Assembly: GCA_964017145.1 (NCBI GenBank)
Contig: OZ024840.1
Location: forward strand, 2,294,001 to 2,358,000
Length of the DNA stretch: 64,000 nucleotides
Direction of reading: 5' to 3'
DNA from: Agrocybe praecox
Lineage: Eukaryota; Basidiomycota; Agaricomycetes; Agaricales; Agrocybaceae
Shown here: positions 41,638 to 52,999 of the stretch, in pieces
How positions within the stretch are numbered: the stretch's first letter is position 1
Layout: every line of letters begins with the position of its first letter
Notes under the pieces: model-generated
Databases searched by the model: none
Told to the model about the DNA's origin: nothing
The model's input: only the letters and a program-made list of their open reading frames with translations
Made by a program: the position numbers and the translations under genes

Positions 41638-41671
41638 GAGAAGCGACTGGCGGCGGTCCTTCCTGAGCCAT

Positions 41672-41874
41672 GAACGGAATAAAATGAGCGGAGCTGCAAG
41701 GGTCTCACCTCATCATTGTCAAAAAAGGGGCAAACGCCTAATTAGCGCGTCAACACTCGCATACTCTACACAACAACGCGTCAATAACTGTTGGCCACTA
41801 AACGTTTAACGTTTAACGCTAACTTTATTTTGGCCCTTGGGCACCCATCACCTTTTCGACTTGCACTAGTGACA
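41672..41874. promoter_or_regulatory. Shortened duplicate promoter of DUF7726-like B
   Basis: 203 bp against 293 bp in copy A. It lacks sequence equal to 39582-39647, including the TATA-like element, and the tandem CTCTAAGCTCTTCG repeat. Confidence 0.55.
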
Positions 41875-42684
41875 ATGGCACCTAAAAGAAAGTCAGACGC
41901 GATGGCGGAAGTTGAAAAAGAACCTAGTAAGGTCCTCGACCCTCCCGCTAAGAAGGCCCGGGTCTCCAAAAAGGCGGCGGCTAGTACTGCGAAGAAAGAC
42001 CAAGACAAGCCCTCTCAGTCATGGAAAGACATAAAGCTCCCTGGCGAAGACGATGAAGAAGACGTGTGTTTCTTTTTCTTTTCTTTCTTTACGCGTCTCC
42101 TCATATATCTCTGCACCACAGGGACGTGTTCCTGTTTAGTGAGTACTGTTAGTATGCGGGCCTAGAACACCAAACCTCATCAACTTGAATCATCTCTTAG
42201 TGACGATTGCGGCGAAGTTCGACGCAAAATACGACTTTTGCAAAAGACACCAGGTTGGAAGGTCAGTTGTTTTCTTCGCAATGGATTTAGTGGCCTTGAC
42301 TTATAACTGGGCCATTAGGTTACTACGTGGTTAAGAGAGATCGGCAACATCAATAACAATTCCTACGGCCGTTTCAGTACGTTTCTTCTCTACAATCCTT
42401 GCATGATGTCAATTGTTAAAAAAATCCATGTAGTGAAAGAAACAGGGAAGACGGACGGAGCTGCCAATGGCACATATTACGCTGCGTGCGTCTATTCATT
42501 TCGTCTACATCGAAAGAAAAAAAACAGGTTGCTAATCTCTTCATTTAGTTATGTCTACTTTGAAAAAGTAAGAATCTTGGAAGGAAAGAAGAAAACGCCA
42601 ACACGTTTGTCGAACGAAAGCACGCATCCCAATGGATTTCCTCTGGTAAATGTCAGATGGACGTGGGTATTCACAGGACGGTAG
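41875..42684 (+). CDS. DUF7726-like protein B, paralogue of A
   Basis: Start is the ATG at 41875 (MAPKRKSDAMAEVEKEPSKV). It has the same six-exon layout as A: GEDDEED then a GTGTGT donor, GRVPVY, DDCGEVRRKIRLLQKTPGWK, VTTWLREIGNINNNSYGR, MKETGKTDGAANGTYYAA and YVYFEKVRILEGKKKTPTRL, ending VRWTWVFTGR with the stop at 42682-42684. A four-residue deletion (EDTL) is in the N-terminal part; changes in the domain are few, and one base change in the LRE codons is silent. All splice sites look usable, so the protein can still be made. Introns and flanks have more changes than exons, which hints at, but does not prove, selection. Confidence 0.7.
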
Positions 42685-43677
42685 ATACAAATTCCTTTAC
42701 TATACCCATTACCTATTTTGCTGCTATCTCTCATAATTTTTTGAAGTCTATACGTAATTATGATTTTCATGCTCAAATATTCTATGTAATAGCATAACAG
42801 TTCTTCAATAGCGCCCGATTCACAAAACAAAGCGTCGATATATTCCCTTTCTTCTCTCCCAGTTAAATGACGCGAACCGAGAAAGGTTTCGATAAATAGT
42901 TGTGCATGAACGCTCCAGGATAGAACGTTTTAAGGCGAATGTTTTTCTTTTTTTGGAAGGAAAGGGTTTTCAAATTTCAAATCCCACGACTCACTCGCGT
43001 AGATAGCGCGTGCGGGCGCCGTAAAGGGAATATCGGAAGATATAAAATACACGGAAGTCAGAACTGCTCAATATCGGAGAGACAATAAGCTTCTAGTAAT
43101 GGGAAGCCACAATCTGTTCGTTGCCTTTGAAGCCCTGAAGTTTTTGACATGGATGTCAATTTGATCATCCATGTTGACATCGTTTGAAGGAGGCGTAATT
43201 ATGCCTGCCTAGATAGTGAACGTTTTCCGAACGGAATGATGTCTGCGGTATTATTTGGGAGAAAAAGAACAAATTGCCAAAGAAAATCTCAGGTTGGACG
43301 GTGAGGTTTTGTACGAGATGGAAAGGGTAAAGATCTGAAAAATGGAATACATGTCAGGTAACCCCATGGCAGAAAGAAATCCAGATATCAGCAATTTAAA
43401 TAATTTATTTGAGAAGACATTTTCCCTAAGGTCCTGGTCCTTGTGAATGGCAGTCGACACAGTGAGGGAAACAGGAGAATAGACGGCACTAGTTGGTATA
43501 ATAGTGCATGTTGCACCGCTTAAGTCATCAGTTAAATTGGAGCAAATTTAACCAGTTATATGTACTTGCAGGATGTGAAGTTCCTTGCAGGGAAGACGGA
43601 ATGACAGAGAGTATAGCAAGTTACCTAGAAGAAAACGGTTAGAGATTATACAGTTTTTCATATTTGATACTGACATT
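42685..43677. other. 3' region of gene B and unique intergenic sequence
   Basis: About 350 bp repeats the 3' flank of gene A; from 43035 to 43677 the sequence is unique. A 69-codon minus frame (43251-43460) has no family signature. No RNA gene or terminal repeat seen. Confidence 0.5.
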
Positions 43678-44319
43678 TTATGAACTTTCGTCTTCTTGGT
43701 TTTTGACCCATACTTTGATCCACTCTACTATTCTTCCAACATTTGATTCCATATGTTCCATGGTTTCGCTTTGCAGTTCGATCACGATTTCAGGCGGATA
43801 GGAAGCGCGAGCTTCATCGAGGACAACTTGCATTATTTCGGCCTCGTTGTTTTCCTGTATTTTCTTCAACGGATACCCACTAATATGAAATTAATCATAG
43901 TGCATATATTTCCAGAAAACGAATGGACATACCGTTTTTCTAACCTTTCCCACAATTTGGTGTGATCACAGCGCAAAACCACCACAAGATCTGCCCAGCG
44001 CTCAGGGTAGATCTCGCATGTGTGCCAGTCAAGAATGAGGCCGCCTTCAGCTGCCAAAGGCTCGAGCTCATCTAATAGCTGAAACACAGCTGTAGTACTA
44101 ATCCCGATGTTTTGAAATGCGAAGACATACCCTATCCTCATCGACTGTATATGATTGCCATTCCTCATCGTAATTTTCATAGAGACCGCGTTCTTTTACC
44201 CATTCGCTAACATTGATGGCCTTGAGGGGAACGGGGGACTCGTTTACAAGGAGCTCTGCATGGGTTGATTTTCCTGTACCAGGAGTGCCTGTCAAGATGA
44301 TGATTGGTCCTTTAGCCAT
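43678..44319 (-). CDS. FAP7: Adenylate kinase isoenzyme 6 homologue (FAP7)
   Basis: This is a nuclear NTPase that binds RPS14 and acts in the last cleavage of 18S rRNA. The start at 44319 gives MAKGPIIILTGTPGTGKSTH with the Walker A loop at residues 10-18. Then come INVSEWVKERGLYENYDEEW and the P-loop kinase block LLDELEPLAAEGGLILDWHT. CEIYPERWADLVVVLRCDHT and KLWERLEKR follow, then GYPLKKIQENNEAEIMQVVL, DEARASYPPEIVIELQSET and WIKVWVKNQEDESS. Three exons with short GT-AG introns; the stop is at 43678-43680. The DWH.CEI.PERW motif is specific for AK6 and separates it from metabolic adenylate kinases. Length (about 185 residues) fits. Confidence 0.94.
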
Positions 44320-44656
44320 GGAAGAGATTAAGAAAATAGCGAGGGTTACATAAGCAATGGTTACTGTGGTCGGTTGGTTCGGCTTGTGAAAAGTTCTCAG
44401 AGATTGATATGCTTGGGAATGTTACCCTGCCAGCCACGTTCCCCACCTGACCATGGGCCATGGTGATCTCCTCAATATCTGGTTACCTCTACGCTTAATT
44501 ATGTAGTCCCAGTTATTTGTCCTTACCTTCTGACCATTAACTTCAGCCCGGAAATGCTACTAGTACTCCTGGCTTTTGGTTCCACGAGCAAGCAGGCCTT
44601 TTGAGCTCATCGAACCTCTGTTTTCTATCTATTACCATACTTCTCTGCCAGCCTCC
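44320..44656. promoter_or_regulatory. Divergent intergenic region, FAP7 / membrane protein
   Basis: 337 bp between two divergent starts. No gene or repeat seen; presumed promoters. Confidence 0.45.
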
Positions 44657-46762
44657 ATGAGTTCCGGCACCCTTTCTTCCTCTTTTCCTTCAGCAAGTGC
44701 TCTGTCGACTTCAATATCCACCAGTTCACCACCGTTCATTACCGATCTCAGTTCACCACCCACTCCTACCATCTCTTCCGATTGTCCAATAAATACACTT
44801 GTAATCCAACTATCGACTAGCTTGGTGATACCGAATTTTAGCCAATATTATGCTCCGACTCCAATAACTAGCTTTGTGCCTACCTACACATCTCGTCCGG
44901 ATGGCTCTCTTATCGCCCCACCTTTCAATCAAGATTTGGCTGACGCTAATCTCAGCCTCCTTGTTACTGGTGCACTTGCAACCATCTTTGCTCGAAATAT
45001 TGTAGTCTCTGGAGACTATGTTCGTCGAGGAAAAGTCAAGAAGAAGAACCTTTTCTATATTTTATTTCTTAGCCAAATCATCTCCCCGGTAGCCTTCGTT
45101 CCTTTCATATGGTCCTATTTCAGCCAACGGCTAGATTGCACGATGTGAGAATCAAAGTTGACTCTTTCTATCAACATGACTAACAACGGCGCAGCGTCAT
45201 CGTCCTTTCATGTGTATCTGGGGGTTTCTCGCTTGCCCTTTTGGTAACCGGCCATCTTTCTTCTACTCCGCACTCCATGCTGATCATTCACTCAGATCAC
45301 CGTAATTCTTGGCGTCAAAGTGTACAAGTGTTTAAATAATTCTCGGCTTGTTCCCGTTATATTGGGTTTGCTTCAAGCAGCAGCCTTTGTGGTCATTGCG
45401 TTCGACGTCATCGCAACACGAGCTGAACGGCGATTGTCTGGTGCGTCATTAATGTAAACTCTTACTACTTTTCTCTCATTTTATTATACAGGTAGCTGCA
45501 TTCGTAGCGACGATTTACGATTCACTCGGTACTATGTCAGCATTCAGTTTTTGCAGTCCCTTTTTATCTGCGGTTGTCGTATGTCATTCTACATTCTGGT
45601 TGGCTTATTCTGACATGATGTGCAGTGGTATATGTCTGTTGGAAGTCTCGTGGATCCCCTGCCGTACGCGGTCGGATATCGATTGAACTATCCATGGATG
45701 AACTGCCTATCGAAGTTCCCAACGATCCTCCAGAAAAAGTCCAGCCTGTTCGCCGGGGTTGGTGGGACTATGTGCCGGATCCTGAAATTCCAGCGCAAGC
45801 ACCTCCAGCGGCAAAAAGTAGCAAAAACGTTTTATTCAGAGCGTTTCGCCCTGGTAACAAGCAACCTAGCCCGAAAGCCAAAACGTCAAAGTCGCGTCCA
45901 AAGGCCAGTGCTGAAGACAACGCAAATTTCTCGAGGATATCATTGGCGCCGTCATCGACGAGTAAATTGAGTCGACTTTTTCCCAGGATGGAGCTCTTCC
46001 AACAAGTTATCAAAGATGAGGTATGCTTCATTCTTGGCTTACCTTTATTGTTTGCTGAATTATACCTTAGTTGCTGTACACCACTTTCATCACATCGACA
46101 TGTGTGATTGTAGCAGTGCTCGCAATCATTGGGGTCAACTTCAAAAATGGGCTTAGTGTGACTGGTTGGATTGCCTTAAACTGTGAGTTATAGAACACCC
46201 CGAATCATTCATATGCTCATGACTTGTAGGGGGTTTAATCTCGCTTCTAACTGTTCATAGTTTCGGTCGCGTTGTGCACAGGCATGAACGTGAAGCTCTT
46301 CTACAGCACCCTGTTACTTGCTCTGCAATCAGGCAGGCGGCCAATGATATCTCGAGAAGAGAGGTCTCTGCCAACAGAGACTCATTGAACAGTCTTCCCG
46401 GACGGAGAAGTATTCGTGCTGCCAGTATAGGCAGCATCAACGTAGTGGAGGACCCTTTCGCAGATTCACAAGCAAGAGTGGAGAAGTCTTCAGCGCCGTC
46501 TGTTCTCGATGATCAAGATTTTGGTTCGACGGTCACCATAGTACACCGAGACCGATCCTACGTTAATGGTAGCTTAGTGCACCGATACGAAGACTTGGAT
46601 GTACCGACATCTCCGTTGGGTACTCCAATCATAATCATTGACGCTCCAGAGGTTCTGCAAAAGGAGTCATTCACGCGTAGTTGGCAAACAGTGACGCCAG
46701 GATTCACACCAGATTTTCTGCAGCACCGTGATTCGTCAAGCGTACAGAGCTTTAAAAGTTGA
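44657..46762 (+). CDS. Unidentified multi-span membrane protein
   Basis: I do not recognise the family. Start at 44657 (MSSGTLSSSFPSASALSTSI) gives a Ser/Thr/Pro-rich N-terminus, possibly extracellular and glycosylated. Hydrophobic segments follow: ANLSLLVTGALATIFA, IFLSQIISPVAFVPFIW-like residues, VIVLSCVSGGFSLALL, ILGLLQAAAFVVIAFDVIA, YVSIQFLQSLFICGC and, after an intracellular loop, LYTTFITSTCVIVAVLAIIG and WIALNWGLISLLTVHSFG. A long soluble loop (45660-46020) and a C-terminal tail of about 160 residues are hydrophilic and Ser-rich. About seven spans recall orphan fungal receptor-like proteins; this is only a topology argument. Several short introns; the stop is at 46760-46762. Confidence 0.65.
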
Positions 46763-46963
46763 AGGTTGGAGTTCGTAACAAGAAAAACATTTGTAATCAG
46801 ATAGTTCTCTTTTACTGTTCGTACGAACGCCTATTTATGATTTCGTTCCCTACTTCAGAAAAATAAATGAGGTTTTTCCGTTTGTGGAAGTCAAGTGGAA
46901 GTGTTTTCGATCACTGAATCAAATTATCAAGAGGTTGAGGCGCGACGTGACTTGGCGTGACCA

Positions 46964-47907
46964 ATGGACGTTGAAGAAAACGACGAGCTCATTTCCGTTC
47001 TTCCCATTCATTTTTCCAATGCGCTCGCACCGAATCTGCAAATACATCAATTTCCCTTGCTGACAAGGCCTCTTCAAGCTCCTCCTTCTGCAGTTCTGAG
47101 TGGGAAACGGATTACCGCCAGAATCAAGCCAAATTCTCGAAGATTGGAGATACACATTCCTGTTGACACCCGCCCCGAAGTGTTCAATACTGAGAAGGCA
47201 AAGGAATTTGGACGTGGTCGGGTAGATGACGATCGAGAGAAAAATCAAGCTGGACAACGTCGAGAAGATGAAGAACCCCGGCTTTCTGAAGTGCGTATTA
47301 GGAGCGAAGAAATACCTCAGAGAGGTGTACACCTTCTCGGTGTTGTAAAAGATGGTATGTTTCTGCGATATGGAATCAATTCTTTTCATTTTAACGGGGA
47401 AATTAGGCAAAATGCACCTCCACACGGTCGCCGAAACACACCAATTCCGTCCGACATTGACTTACTTGGATATTTTGTCGCGCAAAAGCAAGAGATCGCG
47501 GGGTGTTGGCTCCGACTCCGACTCTGATGATGGTCCTCCGCCTGATCCCGACGAGGTCGCCCCTGTTGCTCCAGTCAAAAAGGAAAAGAAAGCGTCTGGC
47601 GAGGCACGGGAGGTCCAAGTTACAACACGCAAAGCCGAAGATGGCCCCGGTGGACAAGCTAGTCTATCTACTGTCCGAAGAGAGATGCTCCATATCATTC
47701 GTACCGAAGAAGATGAGAAATGGGAACCTCTCGACTTTTGTGATGTTACGGTACGCTTGTCATGTAATCATTTCTTCCTCCTTCTCATTTTCCTGTCAGA
47801 CCGAACAATCTTTGAATGCCTTTGAGGGGATCTTTTCACAAAGTGACGAAGTTTTAGAGTGTAAAACGAGCATTACCAAATATTTACGATCAATTGACGG
47901 TCTTTGA
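46964..47907 (+). CDS. RPC37: RNA polymerase III subunit RPC37 (RPC5)
   Basis: This Pol III subunit pairs with RPC53 for termination and reinitiation. Start at 46964 (MDVEENDELISVLPIHFSNA). The conserved region is LAPNLQIHQFPLLTRPLQAP, ITARIKPNSRRLEIHIPVDT, then GVHLLGVVKDG joined over an intron to KMHLHTVAETHQFRPTLTYL and DILSRKSKRSRG. The acidic stretch DSDSDDGPPPDPDEV precedes a basic segment. The C-terminal part has LSTVRREMLHIIRTEEDEKW and EPLDFCDVTTEQSLNAFEGI; the stop is at 47905-47907. This is the Sin-like conserved region of the RPC5 family. Three exons. Confidence 0.85.
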
Positions 47908-48024
47908 AAAAGTTACTTACGGCAGTCTGATAACCTGTGTGGCGTTCAAAAATGATGGAAGCAAACCCAAACAGTGCTTTGTGTGAACTTGTTTTTACTT
48001 CTTCCTTTTTCACCCATCCCGACG

Positions 48025-50943
48025 ATGTCTGGTAGCGAAACCGAGTCCGATTCGTCACAATCCAAAATACCCAGGAATATCGATGTTTCTGAGGGTGAAT
48101 TTTCCAGATGGGACGCAAGGAATTCGATTTGGTCAAATGATCAATCATTGGGAAGTATTGAGGATGTTCAGGTCTTGCTGCAGCTGGATGTTCCTCTTCT
48201 CATCGAGGTGTGTGTTCTATCCTTTTGATTTCTTGTAAGGTGTTGACTTGGTTCTGATAGAAGCCGGAGTTTATGGACGATGTTCTTGTCTCTTCCGCAA
48301 AACTACTATGTTTCTTGATTCAATCCACAGCAACCGAAGTCACTGATGATTTTGCATGTCTTCTGAGCACTTTCTCAGCTTTAGGTATGCAGTCACCATT
48401 ATAGATTGTTCGTTCGAGCTTCAATCAAAACCATATGCTCAGTTCACGAAACCTGCTTGCGCCGATTGTTTGAATATCGAGTTTTCTTTCGGGAGATTGC
48501 TTTGCAGTTAGACGGTAGCCAGAGAAGGATCGATACTTGGGTCGACGAATTTCTCGCGAGGTTGTGTCGATCCACTGAGTTTTACGCCTCGGGTTGCTGT
48601 CATTACGAAAGGCCATATCTGAGCAACGACAGCATACGATCACAACAAAACCGAATACTCGTCCAAGCCAGCTCTCAGTTGCCAGGTATATCCCTGCTCG
48701 TCTTACGGCAGCACAACTGAATGAACCAATGACACACCAGAAAATTGGCACGATATGAATATCGTTTTAGCTACGCAACAATATTCTCCAGCGGCGAAGC
48801 GTATGGCCGTTACCTTGCTATTTGCCGCGTATATCATGGGACCCCGCCTCGCTCCTATGTCTTCTTTACCTGCCACCAAGTACAGTGATTGACTTTCATG
48901 ACCGCTTAGTCCCTAAAGTTCTATCGCAGACCAACAGATCTATTGGACGAACTTTTCATGGCCGTCAAATACAAGGCATGCGACACACAGTCGTCGGTAC
49001 TACTGCAAGGGTCATATGAGGAAAGACTAACGGCCGCTATGTTGGTATCTTTGGTGCCTGTGAGTTCTCAGTTTACTCTCCACTATTAGTACTCTTAATT
49101 ATTCTCTCTTATCAAAAGCTTTCCGACAAGACAAAAAGCACAAGTAGTTCATTGAAGTCGTCACAGTTGCGACCCGAGGGACTTGAGTATCTCTTGGACC
49201 TCATTAATATGGTTATGCTCAGCGAAAATGAATCTCAACCCTTCTACATAGTACAAGACTTGGACGTCCCCCAAATCATTTTACTTCTATGGGGTGATGT
49301 GGTCCCGTGGAGCTGGTCAATCTGGGACGACCAACGTGTTGCAAATGTTGCAGATATTCATTCAATGGTGTGACTTCCGAACAATAAACGATCTCAATAC
49401 TAGTATTAAATTGTTTTTTTGTCAGACAGCTACTTGGATTTATCATATCGATAGACCCATTTTCGGGAGATTTTTCAATGATGAAAAAGAGAAAATCAGC
49501 CATAACCTTCTTAATTCTATCTTAACCGACGTGACCGCGTCTAGCGCAACGATACCTGTACGTATATATCCTAGTATTTTCTTGCTATAAGGCATGCTTC
49601 CACCACTGATTCAGCTTTTGCTTCACCGGATTCTTGACCTTTTGGTTGATACCACCGATGATTCGCATGGTTTACCCGGTCCGGCCCTATCAAATATACT
49701 AGGGAAACTATGTTGGGCCTTCATCACACTCTTGGAGAACTATACGGTGAAGGGAAATCCTTCAACTTTGAGCGTCCAACTCCCGGAATATGCCAAGTAC
49801 CTCCTTCTCATTTTTTGTTACTTGCCGTCATCCAGCAAGACTATACCAGGTGATATTGTCCCCTGTTGAACGATTTATCGTACTGATCTGAAGAGTTTAG
49901 TTAAAAGCCTTATCGTGGAAGGTTTGGCTCTTGTACCGTCGGATGCAATACAGCTCGGTCTACACTATATCTCCAATAACAAGTCTTCACATTTTTTTCG
50001 AAGGCTCGAGCAAGGTTCTGCCTTTTCCCCCTTCTCCTTCTAATACCATTCCTCATCCTTTCTTGGTCGTGTAGTTATAAATCTGTGCACAGACGTAGGT
50101 GCTTTCCGGAGTCAATCTCAAATGATTCTACAGGGGTCTGTCGAGATCAACCAGGAAAGCACGCAGGAAATTATATCCTTGCTGAATTTCCTTACGATTC
50201 TCTTATTGCATGATCGATTGGAAACGAAGGGGCTGAGAGATATTATACCTTCTGGTTTCCAAAAAATCATGAAATTTATGAAGACAAAAGTACCAGACAT
50301 AACTCCTCTGGTTGATCCTTTTCTGACTACAGCCGTTATACTTCATGACTACGCCGGTGTTGCATGCATTTTGGATAGCGAAGTGGAAACTATCTGGTCC
50401 TGGTCGATTCACACTAGCGGCTGTAAAACGATAAGGGCCGGTAAATCCTCGTAATCCCCTGTTTTTCTGCTACTATTTATCCACCTTTGCTTCAAGCTAT
50501 ATTCTCTCGATTTCTACTAGGAATTGACAGACGGGTAGGCGACCCGCTTTTGCACCATGAAGCATGCGAACTTTTGGTCTTGTCGCTGGCCTCGATCCTG
50601 GATCAACGGATGACACTTGAAGAAGAGCCACTGGCCTTATTGACTTGTTCTAGCATCTGTGAAGGACTAATTTGGTTGATCGGCTCTGTCGACAATTTAA
50701 CTCGTACGTCAACCTGTCCGCATCACGCAGCTTAAGGGTTCTGAATATTTGGCTTGAACAGGAGAACGAATTCTTAGCTCTCCGTGGGTAGTGAATGCCG
50801 GCAACACATTGTCGAGAATCATCGAAGACTCTACCTCTGAAACATCTTATTACGGACAAGTGAATAAAAAGTTGGGAAACACAGGGAAACGTTTGATTGA
50901 AGCAGTAGATGTTTTTTGCTTAAAAACGTTGAGAAAAAGTTGA
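48025..50943 (+). CDS. Unidentified large helical protein
   Basis: I do not recognise this gene. Start at 48025 (MSGSETESDSSQSKIPRNID) is acidic and Ser-rich; end LKTLRKS with stop at 50941-50943. It has about ten exons; introns near 48205-48260, 48385-48410, 48685-48740, 49060-49120, 49370-49425, 49560-49590, 49850-49900, 50015-50090, 50440-50495 and 50700-50760 are inferred from open frames and GT-AG signals. Coding blocks such as PEGLEYLLDLINMVMLSENE, LVDTTDDSHGLPGPALSNIL and EILLSFLLHDRLE-like stretches are Leu-rich and predicted helical, like HEAT-repeat or scaffold proteins. No catalytic motif or low-complexity region was seen. Exon joins are approximate. Confidence 0.55.
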
Positions 50944-51273
50944 CCTACTATGCCCATGTCACAGATTTTTAGCACCCGGGAATTTGTGAGCGCCGGGAGT
51001 GATTCTCAAAGTCCACCTGAGACCCTGGTATGACTTCTGGTGTCCCTGTTTAGTTTTTTATGAAAACTAAAGTGGATAGTAGTTTAGCAAAGCCGACGTC
51101 AAGCTATTTTATTATCGGGATAGTCAATACAGTGGCCTACTATTGGTTGATGAATATAGCCTTGATTGACGATTTGATGTACAATTTTAGATTGACACAA
51201 CCACGTGATAGCTTTGGAGATAATTATATAGTAATCATTCGCGGCTCACTTTCTTCCTCTGTTTCTAACCCTC
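50944..51273. other. Intergenic between two unidentified genes
   Basis: 330 bp with no supported gene; holds the upstream 3' end and the downstream promoter. Confidence 0.45.
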
Positions 51274-52482
51274 ATGTCCTCCATCCGTTCACGCTCATAC
51301 CCCCCGTCCGAACATTCTTTTTGCCGCAAAGGATCTCGTAAAAACGCGAGAGCTTCGCGATCTCCGACCCAAGTGACCGTCCAAAGGGGGGACTACACAT
51401 TTGACCGCGACCAGGACACAAGTCGTCATAGAGGAAAAAGACGGCGCCACGAAAACACCGTAAGCAAGCATGAATATCTAGAATCTGAAGGTTTTAGAAT
51501 TAACTATTCCCATTAGTTTTCCATATCTATCGTCGAAAAATGCGCAGAACCCAACTCTTGGTCACGTCAACTTGACAACATTTCAGAAAGTAATCAGAGA
51601 CCGAGGCTCGCCACATCGTCTTCACAATTCAAACTATTCGCTCGGACAGAATCCGTCACAGTTTCAGGGGTTTCGCGCAGGCACCAATCGTTAGAGTCTA
51701 AAGGACAGTCAAAAAATCACGAAGATTTTATCCCTGATTTGATGCGGTTGCGTTCCTCTGCATTTTGGGAACTTCGACAAAGTATTGCGGAAAATGGTGA
51801 AGGACTCATACAGCGCATGCGCGACTACGAGCACTCGCGCTCCCGACACCAAGTTTACCAGAAAGCCAAAGATGCGGAAAAAAGAGGCCGCAAGAAATTG
51901 GCCAGGCATAAACGGGTTGTACCGCATCCACCTCCCTCGGATTCATCTGAGTCTGATGAAGAAGAAATTCTAATATCGTCGGGGGATTATTCACGACATG
52001 CTTTCTGGGGGTCCTCGCTTGGGAAAAGGTCTCGCTCACTAGATGCCATGGATGTTCAACAAAACGAATGGTCAGGTGCTTCTCAGCAAGCACAATGCTC
52101 AAGTCCACCACAATGTTCAAGTCCCAGTTCACCATCGAACGACCAACGAAGTAATGTACTCCAAGAATCAGACATGGGAATGGAGTGCGACAGCTTAATT
52201 CTTGATTCCCCATCGTCGAATGTTCCACCTTTATGGGGACCTTCATCATTGTCTAGTTCAGCCACCGAATCACCTAGTTCCTCGGTTTCTTCCCTCCCAC
52301 TCTCCATTTCAGCAAACCAAAATGACAAATGTCTTCCTTCGATCGCTAACGACAAGGCTATCAATGAGCTGAGTCTCGCATTAGCAAACGGTGCTGGCAT
52401 TGTCGATTATTCTTCAGTACGGCAATACCAAGAACGATTCGAAGCCACAGAACTTTACGATCACGGAGAATTATGGAAATGA
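51274..52482 (+). CDS. Unidentified Ser-rich, disordered protein
   Basis: Not recognised. Exons 51274-51459 and 51517-52482 keep phase 0 and give 383 codons plus stop. N-terminus MSSIRSRSYPPSEHSFCRKG is basic. Middle: FSISIVEKCAEPNSWSRQLD and DLMRLRSSAFWELRQSIAEN, then a basic helix MRDYEHSRSRHQVYQKAKDA ending in KKLARHKRV. An acidic SSESDEEE block follows and a long Ser/Pro-rich segment. The C-terminal part is INELSLALANGAGIVDYSSV and RQYQERFEATELYDHGELWK. The amphipathic FWELRQSI and the ordered end look conserved-like against a disordered background. It may be a regulatory or nuclear protein; this is inference. Confidence 0.55.
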
Positions 52483-52999
52483 ACAAGCCACACATCTTCA
52501 TCATCTACTTACGAGTTAACCGATGAAAAAAGTAACATGCTTTTCGAGCGTATATACACGATCCTCCGGTCGAATCCTCTTTTCGTCCTTAATACTTTCC
52601 CTTCTTTCGTCATTCTCTCTCTCGAACGTCGCATCGCATTTCATCCCGTCCAAAACAACCATTTGTATACATATTGCCAACCTATTCCAGCGACCCAAAT
52701 TGTATTTTAGCCGAGACAGCGTTGTCTCTCTCTCATCTGCTTCCAATAACCACTTGAAATTTTACGCAATTAAAGTGCCCGTGTCTATACATTATTGTAT
52801 CTTCCAACCTATTCCCTGTGCAGTGAAACGGCTGTATCATACAACCGTTCTCGCTGCTGTCAAATATCGTTATAACAAACTAAGATACATGGTAGATAAT
52901 TTACAGTAACCCAAAATACAAACAATACGCGTACATGTTCAGAAAGGTCCAGAATACGTGAAAGGGTATTTAAGGTCTGTAGATGGTATTCGAATCAAA
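52483..52999. other. Convergent intergenic region
   Basis: 517 bp between two 3' ends. A plus frame (52523-52909) has no family signature. No repeats or RNA genes seen. Confidence 0.45.

Larger units (their letters stand above)
41606..43034 (+). repeat. Direct duplicate of 39352-40882 (copy B)
   Basis: Starts with the CCL1 exon 1 tip and ends at GAATAT, after which sequence becomes unique. It includes the whole DUF7726-like gene B. Confidence 0.85.
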
